Of a stretch of 64,000 bases of DNA, positions 52,970-62,152 are shown in pieces. The notes beneath the pieces are model-generated. The model saw only the letters and a program-made list of their open reading frames with translations, ran no database searches and was not told the origin of the DNA. The DNA comes from an uncultured Erysipelotrichaceae bacterium (GTDB lineage Bacteria > Bacillota_I > Bacilli_A > RFN20 > CAG-826): the NCBI GenBank assembly GCA_902798595.1, contig CADBXE010000001.1, positions 62,001 to 126,000 on the forward strand, given 5' to 3'. The first letter of the stretch is position 1; each line of letters starts with the position of its first letter. Made by a program: the position numbers and the translations under genes.

Positions 52970-53087
52970 CTTTCAAACGTTCTATCAAAACGAAAACAAA
53001 AATATTAATACTATGTTGCTTTAGTGGTGCACTTTCTTACACTTCGAATGTGTGACATATTTTTAATGGATTTAGGCATACTAATTT

Positions 53088-54053
53088 TCATTTGTAATAA
53101 TTAAATAAAGCAAGAATAAACTGTTTTGTTTTATAAGAATCCTTTGAACTATCTAAATAGATACTAAGTATCTCGTTCGTTTCTCTAAAATTCATAATTA
53201 CTTCCCTGAACGCTAGAAGATACTGAACAACATTTTTTGAAATATGCTTTAATTGTTTAGCTTGATCCAAATAGGATATCTTAGAAAAATAATTATCTGG
53301 AACGTTATAAATCAAACATTCTAACTCAAAAGAACTGATATCTTTTGCTATTTGAATCCCATCATCTTCCATATCTTTTTTAATATTTTTTAGTACTCTC
53401 ACTACTTTTTTGTAATAGTAATCAGTTCTATTGTTTTTAGCGGTGCTGTTTAAGATACTTTGCTCAGGATAGTTAATTCTTTCATTGCCATCGTTGGTTC
53501 TTATTAAAGTTCCATACTGATAATTATTGGGATCATTATTATAGTCTTTACTATAGTCTCTATACCTTAAACACGGAACTAAATCAAAACTCTTTTTATT
53601 GTATTCATTAAAATCTACGTTAATACATTTATTGCCATTCTTTGCATTGAAGCCATTGCTTCTAAGCGTGGCAAGCACTCTGTTTTTAAAATCCAAAATA
53701 TTAAAAGAAGAATTAACAAATCCATAATCGGCTGCGGTTTTGCCTGGTCTGTATTCACCTCTAAATGTGCCTTCAGAGATAATAGCGATGTCTAAATCGC
53801 TTTCTTGCCTTATGCATGTACCATTTGCGAAAGAGCCCTGGACAAGGAATAGAAAATCATTGCCGCTTAAATCTTTCATTCTAAAGTTGTATTTTAGACC
53901 ATCGGTGTCACTATAAACGTGATTGCTGATTGTAAAACCGTTATTTAAGAAAATGTTGCGCAATTTTTCTAGTGTACGATAACAAAGTTTATCCTCAGTA
54001 TCGCTAATATATTTTGAATACCTATTAATCTTTTCAAATTCGTAATATGGCAT
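53088..54053 (-). CDS. CD-NTase (CBASS cyclase, cGAS/DncV-like)
   Basis: 321 aa. The nucleotidyltransferase core has LVQGSFANGTCIR (Gly73-Ser74), SDLDIAII (Asp86 and Asp88) and SFDLVPCL (Asp157), followed by a helical C-terminal domain, as in CD-NTases that make cyclic di- or trinucleotides on phage infection. All catalytic residues are intact. GAGGAG lies just before the ATG. It is divergent from a Cap15-like effector (54129), so together they form a two-gene CBASS. The product nucleotide is not predictable here. Confidence 0.82.
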   Translation of the reverse strand: MPYYEFEKINRYSKYISDTEDKLCYRTLEKLRNIFLNNGFTISNHVYSDTDGLKYNFRMKDLSGNDFLFLVQGSFANGTCIRQESDLDIAIISEGTFRGEYRPGKTAADYGFVNSSFNILDFKNRVLATLRSNGFNAKNGNKCINVDFNEYNKKSFDLVPCLRYRDYSKDYNNDPNNYQYGTLIRTNDGNERINYPEQSILNSTAKNNRTDYYYKKVVRVLKNIKKDMEDDGIQIAKDISSFELECLIYNVPDNYFSKISYLDQAKQLKHISKNVVQYLLAFREVIMNFRETNEILSIYLDSSKDSYKTKQFILALFNYYK

Positions 54054-54068
54054 AATGTCTCCTCATAT

Positions 54069-54083
54069 TATAATAATATTATA
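54069..54083. promoter_or_regulatory. Crossed divergent promoters of the CBASS pair
   Basis: TATAAT on the plus strand (54069-54074) and TATAAT on the minus strand (54083-54078) lie within 15 bp. The -35 regions on both sides are weak. RNA polymerase could occupy only one at a time. Confidence 0.5.
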
Positions 54084-54128
54084 CCAATAAGTTTTTCACC
54101 AAGTAGAAGGAGGAAAGAACAAATTCAT

Positions 54129-54677
54129 ATGAAAGCCGGATTCTCAATTTCTTTCACAATCTTTGGGTTCGTTTTGTCGGTTGCTTCTTTTATCGCTCAT
54201 TTTGTTGGTGATATAGATTGGCTGTTTTGGCTGTCTATTATTATTTTTGTCTTGCAAATACTAGTAATAATGTTTTGCCTATTTGGATGGAGACTTGTTA
54301 AAAAGGTTCCTTTGTTTAAAAACATTTTACCTTGCGATTTGAATGGTAACTTTTTCGGTGAATTGCAATTTGATTTTGAAGGCGGAGGCAAGAAACCAGT
54401 GGCTCTAAATATAGTTCAAACTCTTTATGGAATTAAGGTTGTAGCCACAACAAACTTAATCAGAAGTGAGACAATTACAAGCGAACTCAAAAACGATGGC
54501 GGTATCTATCATTTAATTTATACTTACAAGACAAATTCTAAAATGACTAATACTGACTCAAGAAATCCTGAAAGTATTGGTACGGCTGATTTAGTAGCTG
54601 ATGGCAATGTTTTGGAAGGCAGATATTGGACTACAAACCAAACAATAGGAAAAATAAAAGTTGAAAAGCAGAAATAA
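54129..54677 (+). CDS. Cap15-like CBASS effector (two TM helices plus beta-barrel)
   Basis: 182 aa. Two N-terminal membrane helices (about residues 5-26 and 31-56) and a C-terminal beta-rich domain with GNFFGELQFDFEG, NIVQTLYGIKVVATTNLI, GIYHLIYTYKTN, and SIGTADLVADGNVLEGRYWT. This matches the Cap15 plan, in which the beta-barrel binds a cyclic dinucleotide and the helices disrupt the inner membrane. A AAGGAGG site precedes the ATG by 15 nt, a long spacing. Divergent from the CD-NTase rather than downstream of it, which is unusual. Confidence 0.8.
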   Translation: MKAGFSISFTIFGFVLSVASFIAHFVGDIDWLFWLSIIIFVLQILVIMFCLFGWRLVKKVPLFKNILPCDLNGNFFGELQFDFEGGGKKPVALNIVQTLYGIKVVATTNLIRSETITSELKNDGGIYHLIYTYKTNSKMTNTDSRNPESIGTADLVADGNVLEGRYWTTNQTIGKIKVEKQK

Positions 54678-54682
54678 AAGAC

Positions 54683-54760
54683 ATTAGGTGGCTCGCATTG
54701 CTATAAGATGCACAACACTCGCCGATAGATATAGGTCCTGGAAACAGGGCCTTTGTTATT
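54683..54760 (+). repeat. Module-border repeat, copy C, with terminator hairpin
   Basis: Begins 5 nt after the Cap15-like stop. ATTAGGTGGCTCGCATTG, CAACACTCGCCGATAG, then AGGTCCTG-gaaa-CAGGGCCT (54733-54752), in which A-to-G at one stem position keeps pairing through G-T. Confidence 0.85.
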
Positions 54761-55143
54761 ATATGAGATATATTTATTACTAATAGATATAAATAATAGA
54801 TATTAGATGGTAATAGTGTATTAGTAAGATTATAAGTAGTGGATGAAGTGACAACTTCAAGTATATCTTCCTATAAGTGCATTATAGGGAAGATAACCGC
54901 TTGTATAAATATGTATACGGTTATTATAAGAATAATCGATATTATATCTATCAAGATATAGAAATGAATAATATTAATACTTTTAGTGGAGAACCCATTT
55001 AAGTGCGGGAGAAGAAATCCGCTTTATGGGTATTATGCTTTAGCTGCATAAAAATGACTTGTGTAGTTAAAATTTATCGTTTGAATTTATACATACCAGT
55101 CTTGTAACGTTTTGTTATAATTTTTAAGAAAGGCGTTTTTTTG
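54761..55143 (+). other. Gene-free stretch with six consecutive hairpins before the Avs-like gene
   Basis: No ORF. Perfect or near-perfect stems follow one another: TTACTAATA/TATTAGTAA (54777-54827), GAAGT/ACTTC (54845-54858), a 13-bp stem TATCTTCCTATAA (54864-54895, one bulge), ATAACCG/CGGTTAT enclosing GTATA/TATAC (54893-54924), TATATCT/AGATATA (54943-54960), and ACCCAT/ATGGGT with further pairs (54993-55031), then TATGC/GCATA (55034-55050). TATAAT at 55116-55121 is the likely -10 of the next gene, so the hairpins precede its mRNA. Confidence 0.55.
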
Positions 55144-58100
55144 ATGAATTATTCTTGGATCGACTTCATAAGCAAAAGCAGAAATACTCAAAACGATTTT
55201 GAAGATTTGGCAAGAGTCTTTTTTAAAATCAAATATACAGGCTCAATCAGCACTGTATTGAATCAGACTCGAACGAATCCAGGTTTAGAAACAGAGCCAA
55301 TATCTGTTCAAGGGATTAAGATAGGGTTTCAAGCAAAGTTTTTTGAAGCTAACATAAATTATGTATCAATTGTCGAATCTTTAGAAAAGGTAATAACTTA
55401 TTACGCTGGCAAAGTTGATAAAGTAATACTGTTTTCAAACAAAGATGTGTCTTTAAATACCAAATCATTAAAGAAAGTGCTGGAAGATTTATGCGCTGAA
55501 AACATAATTGTTGAAACCGTTTGTAATAAAAACATTTTAGATTTGATTAATTATGATTCAAATTATAGCTGCTTAAAATCGACTTTTTTCACCGATGATT
55601 CTTATGACAAAGAATGGTTTGATAGTAAACTAAGACAATCAATTAAAAATCTAGGACCTAGATACACCAAAGATTTTAATGTTGAGAACGTTAATTATGA
55701 GGAATACTTTGATACTTTTTATAAAAATGAAAAAGGAAAAGAACTGGTAATTGGTTGCATTAAAGATGTCATTTCATCTTTAGATAATTTGCTAATTAAA
55801 GATGAAACGATTAAAGAATTACGATCTATTTTATTCGATACGTACATATCTTCAAAAAAACAAATTACTGATGCTTTGAGGATATATGAAAGAATTAGAC
55901 CTTATGTTGCAAAAATAGAGGACATTATTAGCAGTAATAAAGATGATGAGCACTTTGATTATTATCGCTACTCAAGGGTCATTAATATTGTAGAAGAACT
56001 AAACCAAAACAATGCGCTTTTCAGACTTTTTGAAAGCAAAGTACTCGTTGTTGAGGGAGATGCTGGAACAGGGAAGTCTCATTTATTGGCTCATGAAGCA
56101 GAGAAACACAGTGATAATTCCAACAGTATATTACTTCCTGGACACACCTTAATATCAAATGCATCGCCAGAAGACCAAATAAAAAGTTATCTTAATTTGA
56201 GCTGTAGTGTTTTTGATTTTCTAAACACCTTAAATACCATTGGTTCATCCAAGGAAGAGGTCTCTTTAATATATTTTGATGCGGTTAACGAATGTTATAA
56301 TCACAACAACTGGTCTCAATTTTTGGCAAGACTAGTATATAAAATACAAGAACTCGATTATGTTAAAATCGTCTTTTCAATTAGAAGCACTTATTTCGAT
56401 GGAATCTTTATAGGCGATTTTCTTAACGCAATTAACAGTGGAAAATGGTTCAAGATTTACCATCTGGGATTTGATTATGATCCTTTGTTCGCCTGCAAAT
56501 CATTTTTTGAGCACTACAATATTCTGTTTGATCCTTTGCTTGGATTGGAAAAAGATTTCTCTAACCCAATGTTTTTGAAGATGTATTGCGAGGTTGAGAA
56601 AGAAAAAAGTTTTGTAAAAAAGCCTGATATTTTTACTATTTATGACGAATTTGTTAATAAAGAAGAAAATAAAATAAAATTAAAAAATGGGATAAACGAT
56701 GCAAGATCGCTTTCTTCTATTGTGTTTGACGTTTGTTATAATAAGTATATTTTAGATAACAAATCATCTTTTGATAAGCAAGAAATTGATTGTTTATTAA
56801 AAGAAGAGAATATCAACTCGGCTTTTATCGATGGTTTGGTTTATTCTGGTGTTTTTTCAAAGTTTTTGAGTAATAACAAAGAATACCTTTATTTTGGCTT
56901 TGAATTGTTTTTTGAATATTGTATGGCGAAAAGAATCTTAGAAAGTATGCCTTCGATTGACGAGATAACTGTTTTTTGCAATGAGACACTTTTAAAGAAA
57001 AATTCATTTGGACACATTAATTATAATTCAGCAGGTATATTTTCAATTCTTGCAAATTTGGTCAAAAAACGTTTCGGTGTCGAACTAATTGAATGTATAA
57101 AAAGCAGCACTTTTAATAGAGATTCATATCAAAAATTAATAAATAGTTATTTCGACTTATATCTCCGCCGCGACGATGAATTAATCGACAAAGAATTTGT
57201 GCTAGATTGTTTTAATAAAAAAATAATAAAAACAGACAGGTTTTTTGAAATTTGCTTAAACTGTTGGTTCCGTGATTGTAATCTAAACTACAACTATTTA
57301 AATGAATATCTAATGGGCTTAGATTTACCAATTAGAGATTTTTGTTGGACCTTATTTTTAAACGATTCTTTTTATAATGAAGGCTGTGTCAGTAGATTAA
57401 TCAATCTGTTATATGAGAATGATTTTGATTTTAAAGATAAAAAAATCCCTATTTCGATTTTATTTTCCTGGTTCTTAGTTTCTAACAATCAAACGATTAG
57501 AGACAAATCAACAAAAATACTTGTAAAATTATTGATCAATGATCCTAATACTTGCTCTATGTTAATTAATAACTTTCATAATGTTAATGATCCGTATGTT
57601 TTAGAGAGATTGTACGGCAGTATTTATGGCTCTGTTTTAAACAGTGATATTACGCCTAATTATCAACAGTTGGGACAGCTTATTTTTGAATATTGTTTTA
57701 GGAACAAACCTATCAACGATATTTTAATTAGAGATTATGCCGGCAACACAATAGACTATTTATCAAAGAACAACATATGTTTTGATTTTGATGTTAAATC
57801 TTGTTTTCCTCCTTTTGCAAAGCAAAAAATTCCTAATATACCAGTTAGCAAGTTACTAAAACTATACCAAGATGAAGATGATGAAGACTATCGTAAAAGA
57901 GCCGGGACAATGGCGATAAAACGCTCATTAAATCCTGAATATGGAATTAAAGGCTTTTCAGATACGATATATGGTGATTTTGGAAGATATACATTTGGCA
58001 ATAAGCTTTCACATTTTGAAGGAATGCAGCAAGAACTGGTTTTTAAGTATGCATTTTTCTACTTGATAAATAATCTTGGCTATACAGATGAATTGTTTGC

Positions 58101-59208
58101 TGCCTATGATAGAAGCTTAAGAGACTATTCTAGAAGCAGGCCAACCCTTGAAAGAATTGGGAAAAAATACGAATGGATAACAATGTACCATACATTAGCT
58201 CTTGTTGCTGATATGTATAAATATACGGAGTTATATAGTGATGTTTCATACCTAGAATGTAAAGGCGCATGGAGATTTAATGTTAGAGACCTAGATTATT
58301 CATTTGTTGATAAAGCCAAAAATGATGGTGAGTTCACTAATTTAAAAAGAGAAAAATATAATGATTGGGATACAGAAACTAGTGATTGGTGCTCAACGGT
58401 AGATATATCATCTTTTTCTAGTGATATTTTGCTTTCTGACAACTTAATAAGTCTTTATTATTCAAACAACGATGAAAATGAAAAAGTTGAGGAAACAAGA
58501 CAATCTGTTTGGAAAAGCGCTATTGGAATGCTTATAAAAAGAGATGAATTTAAAGCGTCTTTGAGCGCGATAAAAAATAAAAAGATGTTGTATCTATTTA
58601 ATGATTGCTCTCCAACGCAGGTATATAACATTATGCTGAAGGAATTTGGTTTTAGCATTCCTTATTTCGATGAATTTCAAAGTTATTTTGAGGTCGATAT
58701 AGAGGCTGATTCTAACGAAAAAGAGATGGTTGACACCCCTGTGATTAAAAAGATTGGTAAAAAAATGATAGTAGAAATCACAAAGAAGGAAACATATAAA
58801 AGAAAAACAATTGGAAAGCTAATACCGACAAGTTCTATTTATACATGGGAATCATATAAAGACTCAACTATAAACGATAGCCGCAACTCGTTTATGCCTT
58901 CAAAATTTCTTATTGAAAAAATGTCATTAAGGCAAAAAAGCGCATTTATTTGGAGCAACGAAAAAGGCCCAATTTGCTACGATATGTCAAATTTAAACAA
59001 TAACGGTATCAATGGATTGTACATCAATAAAAGCGAATTGATTAATTTTTTAACTGCAAATAATTTAGAAATCATTTGGTTCTGCTTTGCAAATAAGCTA
59101 GAATATAGCACTTTTAAAAGTGGTAAGAGAGTTGACAAGCAAGCGATTGTCTATTTTGATAAAGATTATAATCTTGTGGAAGACTTGTTGTATAAAGAGA
59201 GCGATTAA
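55144..59208 (+). CDS. Avs-like STAND NTPase with N-terminal PD-(D/E)xK nuclease
   Basis: 1354 aa from the ATG at 55144 (the preceding TTG is also in frame but adds one residue). Residues 1-150 look like a restriction-endonuclease fold: DFEDLARVFF, NPGLETEP and IGFQAKFF supply the Glu/(D,E)/QxK set. The NTPase follows with VVEGDAGTGKSHLL (about residue 300) and Walker B SLIYFDAVNE, whose D-A-x-N-E pattern is typical of STAND proteins of the Avs type. The last 700 residues are helical and repeat-like, the expected sensor. The plan suggests binding of a phage protein triggers DNA cleavage. Stands alone downstream of the six-hairpin stretch. Confidence 0.75.
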   Translation: MNYSWIDFISKSRNTQNDFEDLARVFFKIKYTGSISTVLNQTRTNPGLETEPISVQGIKIGFQAKFFEANINYVSIVESLEKVITYYAGKVDKVILFSNKDVSLNTKSLKKVLEDLCAENIIVETVCNKNILDLINYDSNYSCLKSTFFTDDSYDKEWFDSKLRQSIKNLGPRYTKDFNVENVNYEEYFDTFYKNEKGKELVIGCIKDVISSLDNLLIKDETIKELRSILFDTYISSKKQITDALRIYERIRPYVAKIEDIISSNKDDEHFDYYRYSRVINIVEELNQNNALFRLFESKVLVVEGDAGTGKSHLLAHEAEKHSDNSNSILLPGHTLISNASPEDQIKSYLNLSCSVFDFLNTLNTIGSSKEEVSLIYFDAVNECYNHNNWSQFLARLVYKIQELDYVKIVFSIRSTYFDGIFIGDFLNAINSGKWFKIYHLGFDYDPLFACKSFFEHYNILFDPLLGLEKDFSNPMFLKMYCEVEKEKSFVKKPDIFTIYDEFVNKEENKIKLKNGINDARSLSSIVFDVCYNKYILDNKSSFDKQEIDCLLKEENINSAFIDGLVYSGVFSKFLSNNKEYLYFGFELFFEYCMAKRILESMPSIDEITVFCNETLLKKNSFGHINYNSAGIFSILANLVKKRFGVELIECIKSSTFNRDSYQKLINSYFDLYLRRDDELIDKEFVLDCFNKKIIKTDRFFEICLNCWFRDCNLNYNYLNEYLMGLDLPIRDFCWTLFLNDSFYNEGCVSRLINLLYENDFDFKDKKIPISILFSWFLVSNNQTIRDKSTKILVKLLINDPNTCSMLINNFHNVNDPYVLERLYGSIYGSVLNSDITPNYQQLGQLIFEYCFRNKPINDILIRDYAGNTIDYLSKNNICFDFDVKSCFPPFAKQKIPNIPVSKLLKLYQDEDDEDYRKRAGTMAIKRSLNPEYGIKGFSDTIYGDFGRYTFGNKLSHFEGMQQELVFKYAFFYLINNLGYTDELFAAYDRSLRDYSRSRPTLERIGKKYEWITMYHTLALVADMYKYTELYSDVSYLECKGAWRFNVRDLDYSFVDKAKNDGEFTNLKREKYNDWDTETSDWCSTVDISSFSSDILLSDNLISLYYSNNDENEKVEETRQSVWKSAIGMLIKRDEFKASLSAIKNKKMLYLFNDCSPTQVYNIMLKEFGFSIPYFDEFQSYFEVDIEADSNEKEMVDTPVIKKIGKKMIVEITKKETYKRKTIGKLIPTSSIYTWESYKDSTINDSRNSFMPSKFLIEKMSLRQKSAFIWSNEKGPICYDMSNLNNNGINGLYINKSELINFLTANNLEIIWFCFANKLEYSTFKSGKRVDKQAIVYFDKDYNLVEDLLYKESD

Positions 59209-59266
59209 TAAGATTCTTTGACAATCTTGTAATATAATAGTATTCAAGAATAAAAGGCTAAACTAT

Positions 59267-59665
59267 ATGGGAACACTAATGGATGCATACGAAATTCTAA
59301 AGGATCTAATCAAAGAAGCGAAACGATTGAAAAATCTTGAAATGATTTCTTTGTCAATGGATGTTCAAGAAAAAATATTTGAATTCAAAGAAGAACTCGA
59401 GTCAGTCAAAGATGAAAATAGGGAACTGAAGAAACAGTTGGAGTTAATAAAGAATCCATCAATTAGCGAAGATGATATTAAGTATTATCCAGCTGGCTTT
59501 TTCACATTAAATAGCAAAGGCAACAAACTTCCATACTGTTCTGCATGCTGGAAAGCTAAAAGAATTCAAATTCCTCTATCAAGACAATTTAAAAGCTGGG
59601 ATTACAAGTGTTCTTCCTGCCAATCAAAGATAATTGTGTTAGATGAAAAAGACCGAGAAATATAA
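59267..59665 (+). CDS. Coiled-coil/zinc-ribbon protein of unknown function
   Basis: 132 aa. An N-terminal helical coiled coil (about 8-65, ELESVKDENRELKKQLELI) is followed by a zinc-ribbon-like region with YCSACWKAKR and YKCSSCQSKI, two CxxC pairs, ending in VLDEKDREI. An AAAAGG ribosome binding site is present. The family is not known to me. Its last quarter is duplicated as a relic at 44116-44202, so it may travel with defence modules. Confidence 0.72.
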   Translation: MGTLMDAYEILKDLIKEAKRLKNLEMISLSMDVQEKIFEFKEELESVKDENRELKKQLELIKNPSISEDDIKYYPAGFFTLNSKGNKLPYCSACWKAKRIQIPLSRQFKSWDYKCSSCQSKIIVLDEKDREI

Positions 59666-59836
59666 CTAATCGGATACGCTACTCAGTGAAGATGTGTTCA
59701 AAAATCTACTTATCAAAACAATCTTAATATACATCAGTTATTTGTTGATTGAGGCATGCGTTTCTCTTTATTAATACATATTCCTCTATCTATTTCCCAA
59801 ATACATGATATGATAAGGCTATAACCATCATATACG

Positions 59837-59842
59837 TATAAT
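59837..59842 (+). promoter_or_regulatory. -10 box before the large lipoprotein gene
   Basis: TATAAT at 59837-59842, with no good -35. AGGGAG at 59870-59875 is rather far (18 nt) from the ATG at 59894. Confidence 0.4.
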
Positions 59843-59893
59843 TTGAATCAAATATTAGATATTGGTTCCAGGGAGTTGTTTTAAATACACATT

Positions 59894-62038
59894 ATGAAAA
59901 AGATTAATTGTTTTGTTGCTACGCTAGTAGGCGCTTTTGCTATAGGCTTAATTGGTTGTAACTCTAATAAGTTACCTACTACACAATATGAGAAAGTTAA
60001 GTTTGCGTTTAACGGTGTGGAGAAATCATTTAAATCTCCTAAAGTTGTTAAAAGAAATAAACCATTATTATTAAAAAGAAATAAGATAGGGGGATCTAAT
60101 CCATCTTCTGCGTTAGATACTATCTTTAATCTATATACAGAAGAAGATAAAAGAGATGATTTCTTAGATGATGTTTCATACAATCAACCCCCAATGATTC
60201 AATTCCAATACATTAAGAAAGTATTAGAAAAGATTGGTAACGGCTATGAGTTTGATAAGAAATACTATGACACTGTTACTGGTGAAATGTATGTCGATAT
60301 TAATACAGGAGCAAAGAAAAAAGAAGGTGACGAATTTAAATATAACTACACCTTCACTTTAGGTATGGATATTAATATCGATGATAATAATCTCATTACC
60401 GCGGATGTATCATTTGATATTAATCTTAAAAAAGGTAGTGAGTCATATACCACGAAATGGTATGTAGGAATAGAACTAGACTATGATATGGCTAATAACT
60501 CTCCTAACTATACAATGAGTATGGTGACAGAGAATGATGAAAGAGAACTACCATATTATGGAAGCTATACATATGAATATGATTATGTAGAAGTTAAGAA
60601 CTCCGAAATTAATGAATGGAGAAAATTCTGCATGGATAACGATCATCGTTTAGTGAAAGACGCTAGTCATCAAGACTTTTATGCTTACGTTAATGAAGGA
60701 TGTGAATATAAAGTAGATGCCTGTTCTTGGTATAAGAATGGTACTTATTATAAGAACAAGAATGTTAGACAAAAAGGCGAAGCTGCTAAGACAATCGCTA
60801 ATGCATTGTTTACTAACTTAGGATTAAATACTAATGAGATAGACGCTGATAGTTTCTTTAATAAAACTGGTACACAAAACAGTGTTCTTAAAACTTGCTA
60901 TAACGATTTCTCTAAAATCGCTAAAGAAGACATTATCTATAATCTAGTTTGTAAAGATGAACAAGAAGAACAAAGACAAGAGATTGTGGCTATTAGAGCG
61001 ATGAATGGTAGTTTATCCGGAGGCGCTGGTAACTACCAAGTTCCTGGTAATGTCACTATACGAGAACTACTCAGTGGCTTTGTTGATGAGAATGGAGAGA
61101 AACTAGCTATCCATTTATATTACATCGATCAAAATGATGCTTTAGTTTCAGAAATCACTGATTTAGTGGCTTTAAGATTCTATATTAGACAACAAGATAA
61201 CAATGAAGCCAAGGAAGTTAGTTTAGTCGATAGTTTATCCGACATTATGGAGAGATATAAATTCACAAATAGAAACCTCATCATTGCCTTTGTGGACGAA
61301 CAAGGTATAGGTGGTGTGATGGATTTCATCTATTCAGGTAATTTACCAGATACATATGTTAAACCGACATTCCCTAAAGTCTTAGCGGACATCGGTGTTC
61401 CTGAATATGACGGGGAAAGAATTGAATATGGTACACAAGAATTAAGTAAAGAACCATATGTCTTAGAAATTAAAAATACTAGATATAGTGAATCACAAAA
61501 TTATAAAAATAAGTTAAACGGTAATGGCTTTGTTCTTGATGGTGGATATCTCGGCACATTTAAAGGTGCCTATTACCGTAAAGAAGCAGGCGATAGATAT
61601 CTCTGGGTTAACTATGATGATAGTGATGCTAGTTTAGGCATCGTTATCATTCGTGCTTTCCACGAAGCTAAACCACAACAACATGAAGATGACAGTATTA
61701 ATTCCATCTCCATGGTCGGTGATTTCAATGACTGGGATGTCACAAGTGGTGGCTTGATGTTTACGAAAATGGGTGATGATCTATTCCGTTTAACTAGTGT
61801 ATATCTTCAACCAAACCAAGCATTTAAATTTGTCGTTAATAATGACTGGGGCACTAGAGGCGGCTATGGTTATAGTGATGTTCTTAATATTGCCGAATAT
61901 GGTAAGTACTTAGTCGGTGGAATAAACGATAATATCGTTGTCCAAGATCAAACAGTGTTTTTCGCAGTTGACGCTGTTATTTATGAAGGTAGAATAACGT
62001 TTACTATTTCTGAATTTGAAGTTATAGCGCCAAAGTAA
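59894..62038 (+). CDS. Large lipoprotein with C-terminal starch-binding-like domain
   Basis: 714 aa. Lipoprotein signal with lipobox LIGC (Cys22). Most of the chain has no recognised domain; it is rich in charged and aromatic residues. Residues about 610-690 (SISMVGDFNDWD, LFRLTSVYLQPNQAFKFVVNNDWG) resemble the N-terminal beta-sandwich or CBM48/SusE-like modules that bind starch-like glycans. Probably a cell-surface binding protein. Codon use is like that of the core genes, and it stands outside the defence island on its own promoter. Confidence 0.72.
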   Translation: MKKINCFVATLVGAFAIGLIGCNSNKLPTTQYEKVKFAFNGVEKSFKSPKVVKRNKPLLLKRNKIGGSNPSSALDTIFNLYTEEDKRDDFLDDVSYNQPPMIQFQYIKKVLEKIGNGYEFDKKYYDTVTGEMYVDINTGAKKKEGDEFKYNYTFTLGMDINIDDNNLITADVSFDINLKKGSESYTTKWYVGIELDYDMANNSPNYTMSMVTENDERELPYYGSYTYEYDYVEVKNSEINEWRKFCMDNDHRLVKDASHQDFYAYVNEGCEYKVDACSWYKNGTYYKNKNVRQKGEAAKTIANALFTNLGLNTNEIDADSFFNKTGTQNSVLKTCYNDFSKIAKEDIIYNLVCKDEQEEQRQEIVAIRAMNGSLSGGAGNYQVPGNVTIRELLSGFVDENGEKLAIHLYYIDQNDALVSEITDLVALRFYIRQQDNNEAKEVSLVDSLSDIMERYKFTNRNLIIAFVDEQGIGGVMDFIYSGNLPDTYVKPTFPKVLADIGVPEYDGERIEYGTQELSKEPYVLEIKNTRYSESQNYKNKLNGNGFVLDGGYLGTFKGAYYRKEAGDRYLWVNYDDSDASLGIVIIRAFHEAKPQQHEDDSINSISMVGDFNDWDVTSGGLMFTKMGDDLFRLTSVYLQPNQAFKFVVNNDWGTRGGYGYSDVLNIAEYGKYLVGGINDNIVVQDQTVFFAVDAVIYEGRITFTISEFEVIAPK

Positions 62039-62085
62039 CAATTAATTACAATTAATATAAATAACTCAACGTTATTCATTCCTTG

Positions 62086-62114
62086 TTGTTATTTTGCTAT
62101 ACTTTAAATACAAT
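62086..62114 (+). promoter_or_regulatory. Promoter of the Lrp-aminotransferase operon
   Basis: TTGTTA (62086-62091), 17-bp spacer, TACAAT (62109-62114). A leader of about 32 nt with GAGGTG (62142-62147) leads to the ATG at 62153. Confidence 0.6.
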
Positions 62115-62152
62115 TATTAGAAATTAACTAGACATAATATTGAGGTGTTTTT

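Noticed and set aside
59218-59246. TTGACA (59218-59223) with TATAAT (59233-59238) as the zinc-ribbon gene promoter
   Set aside because: The spacer is only 9 bp; with TATTCA (59241-59246) it would be 17 bp but the -10 is poor, so neither is listed.
59669-59700. A fourth, degenerate copy of the border repeat after the zinc-ribbon gene
   Set aside because: Only short matching pieces (ACTA, CGCTACTCAGTG) at inconsistent spacing; not distinguishable from chance.
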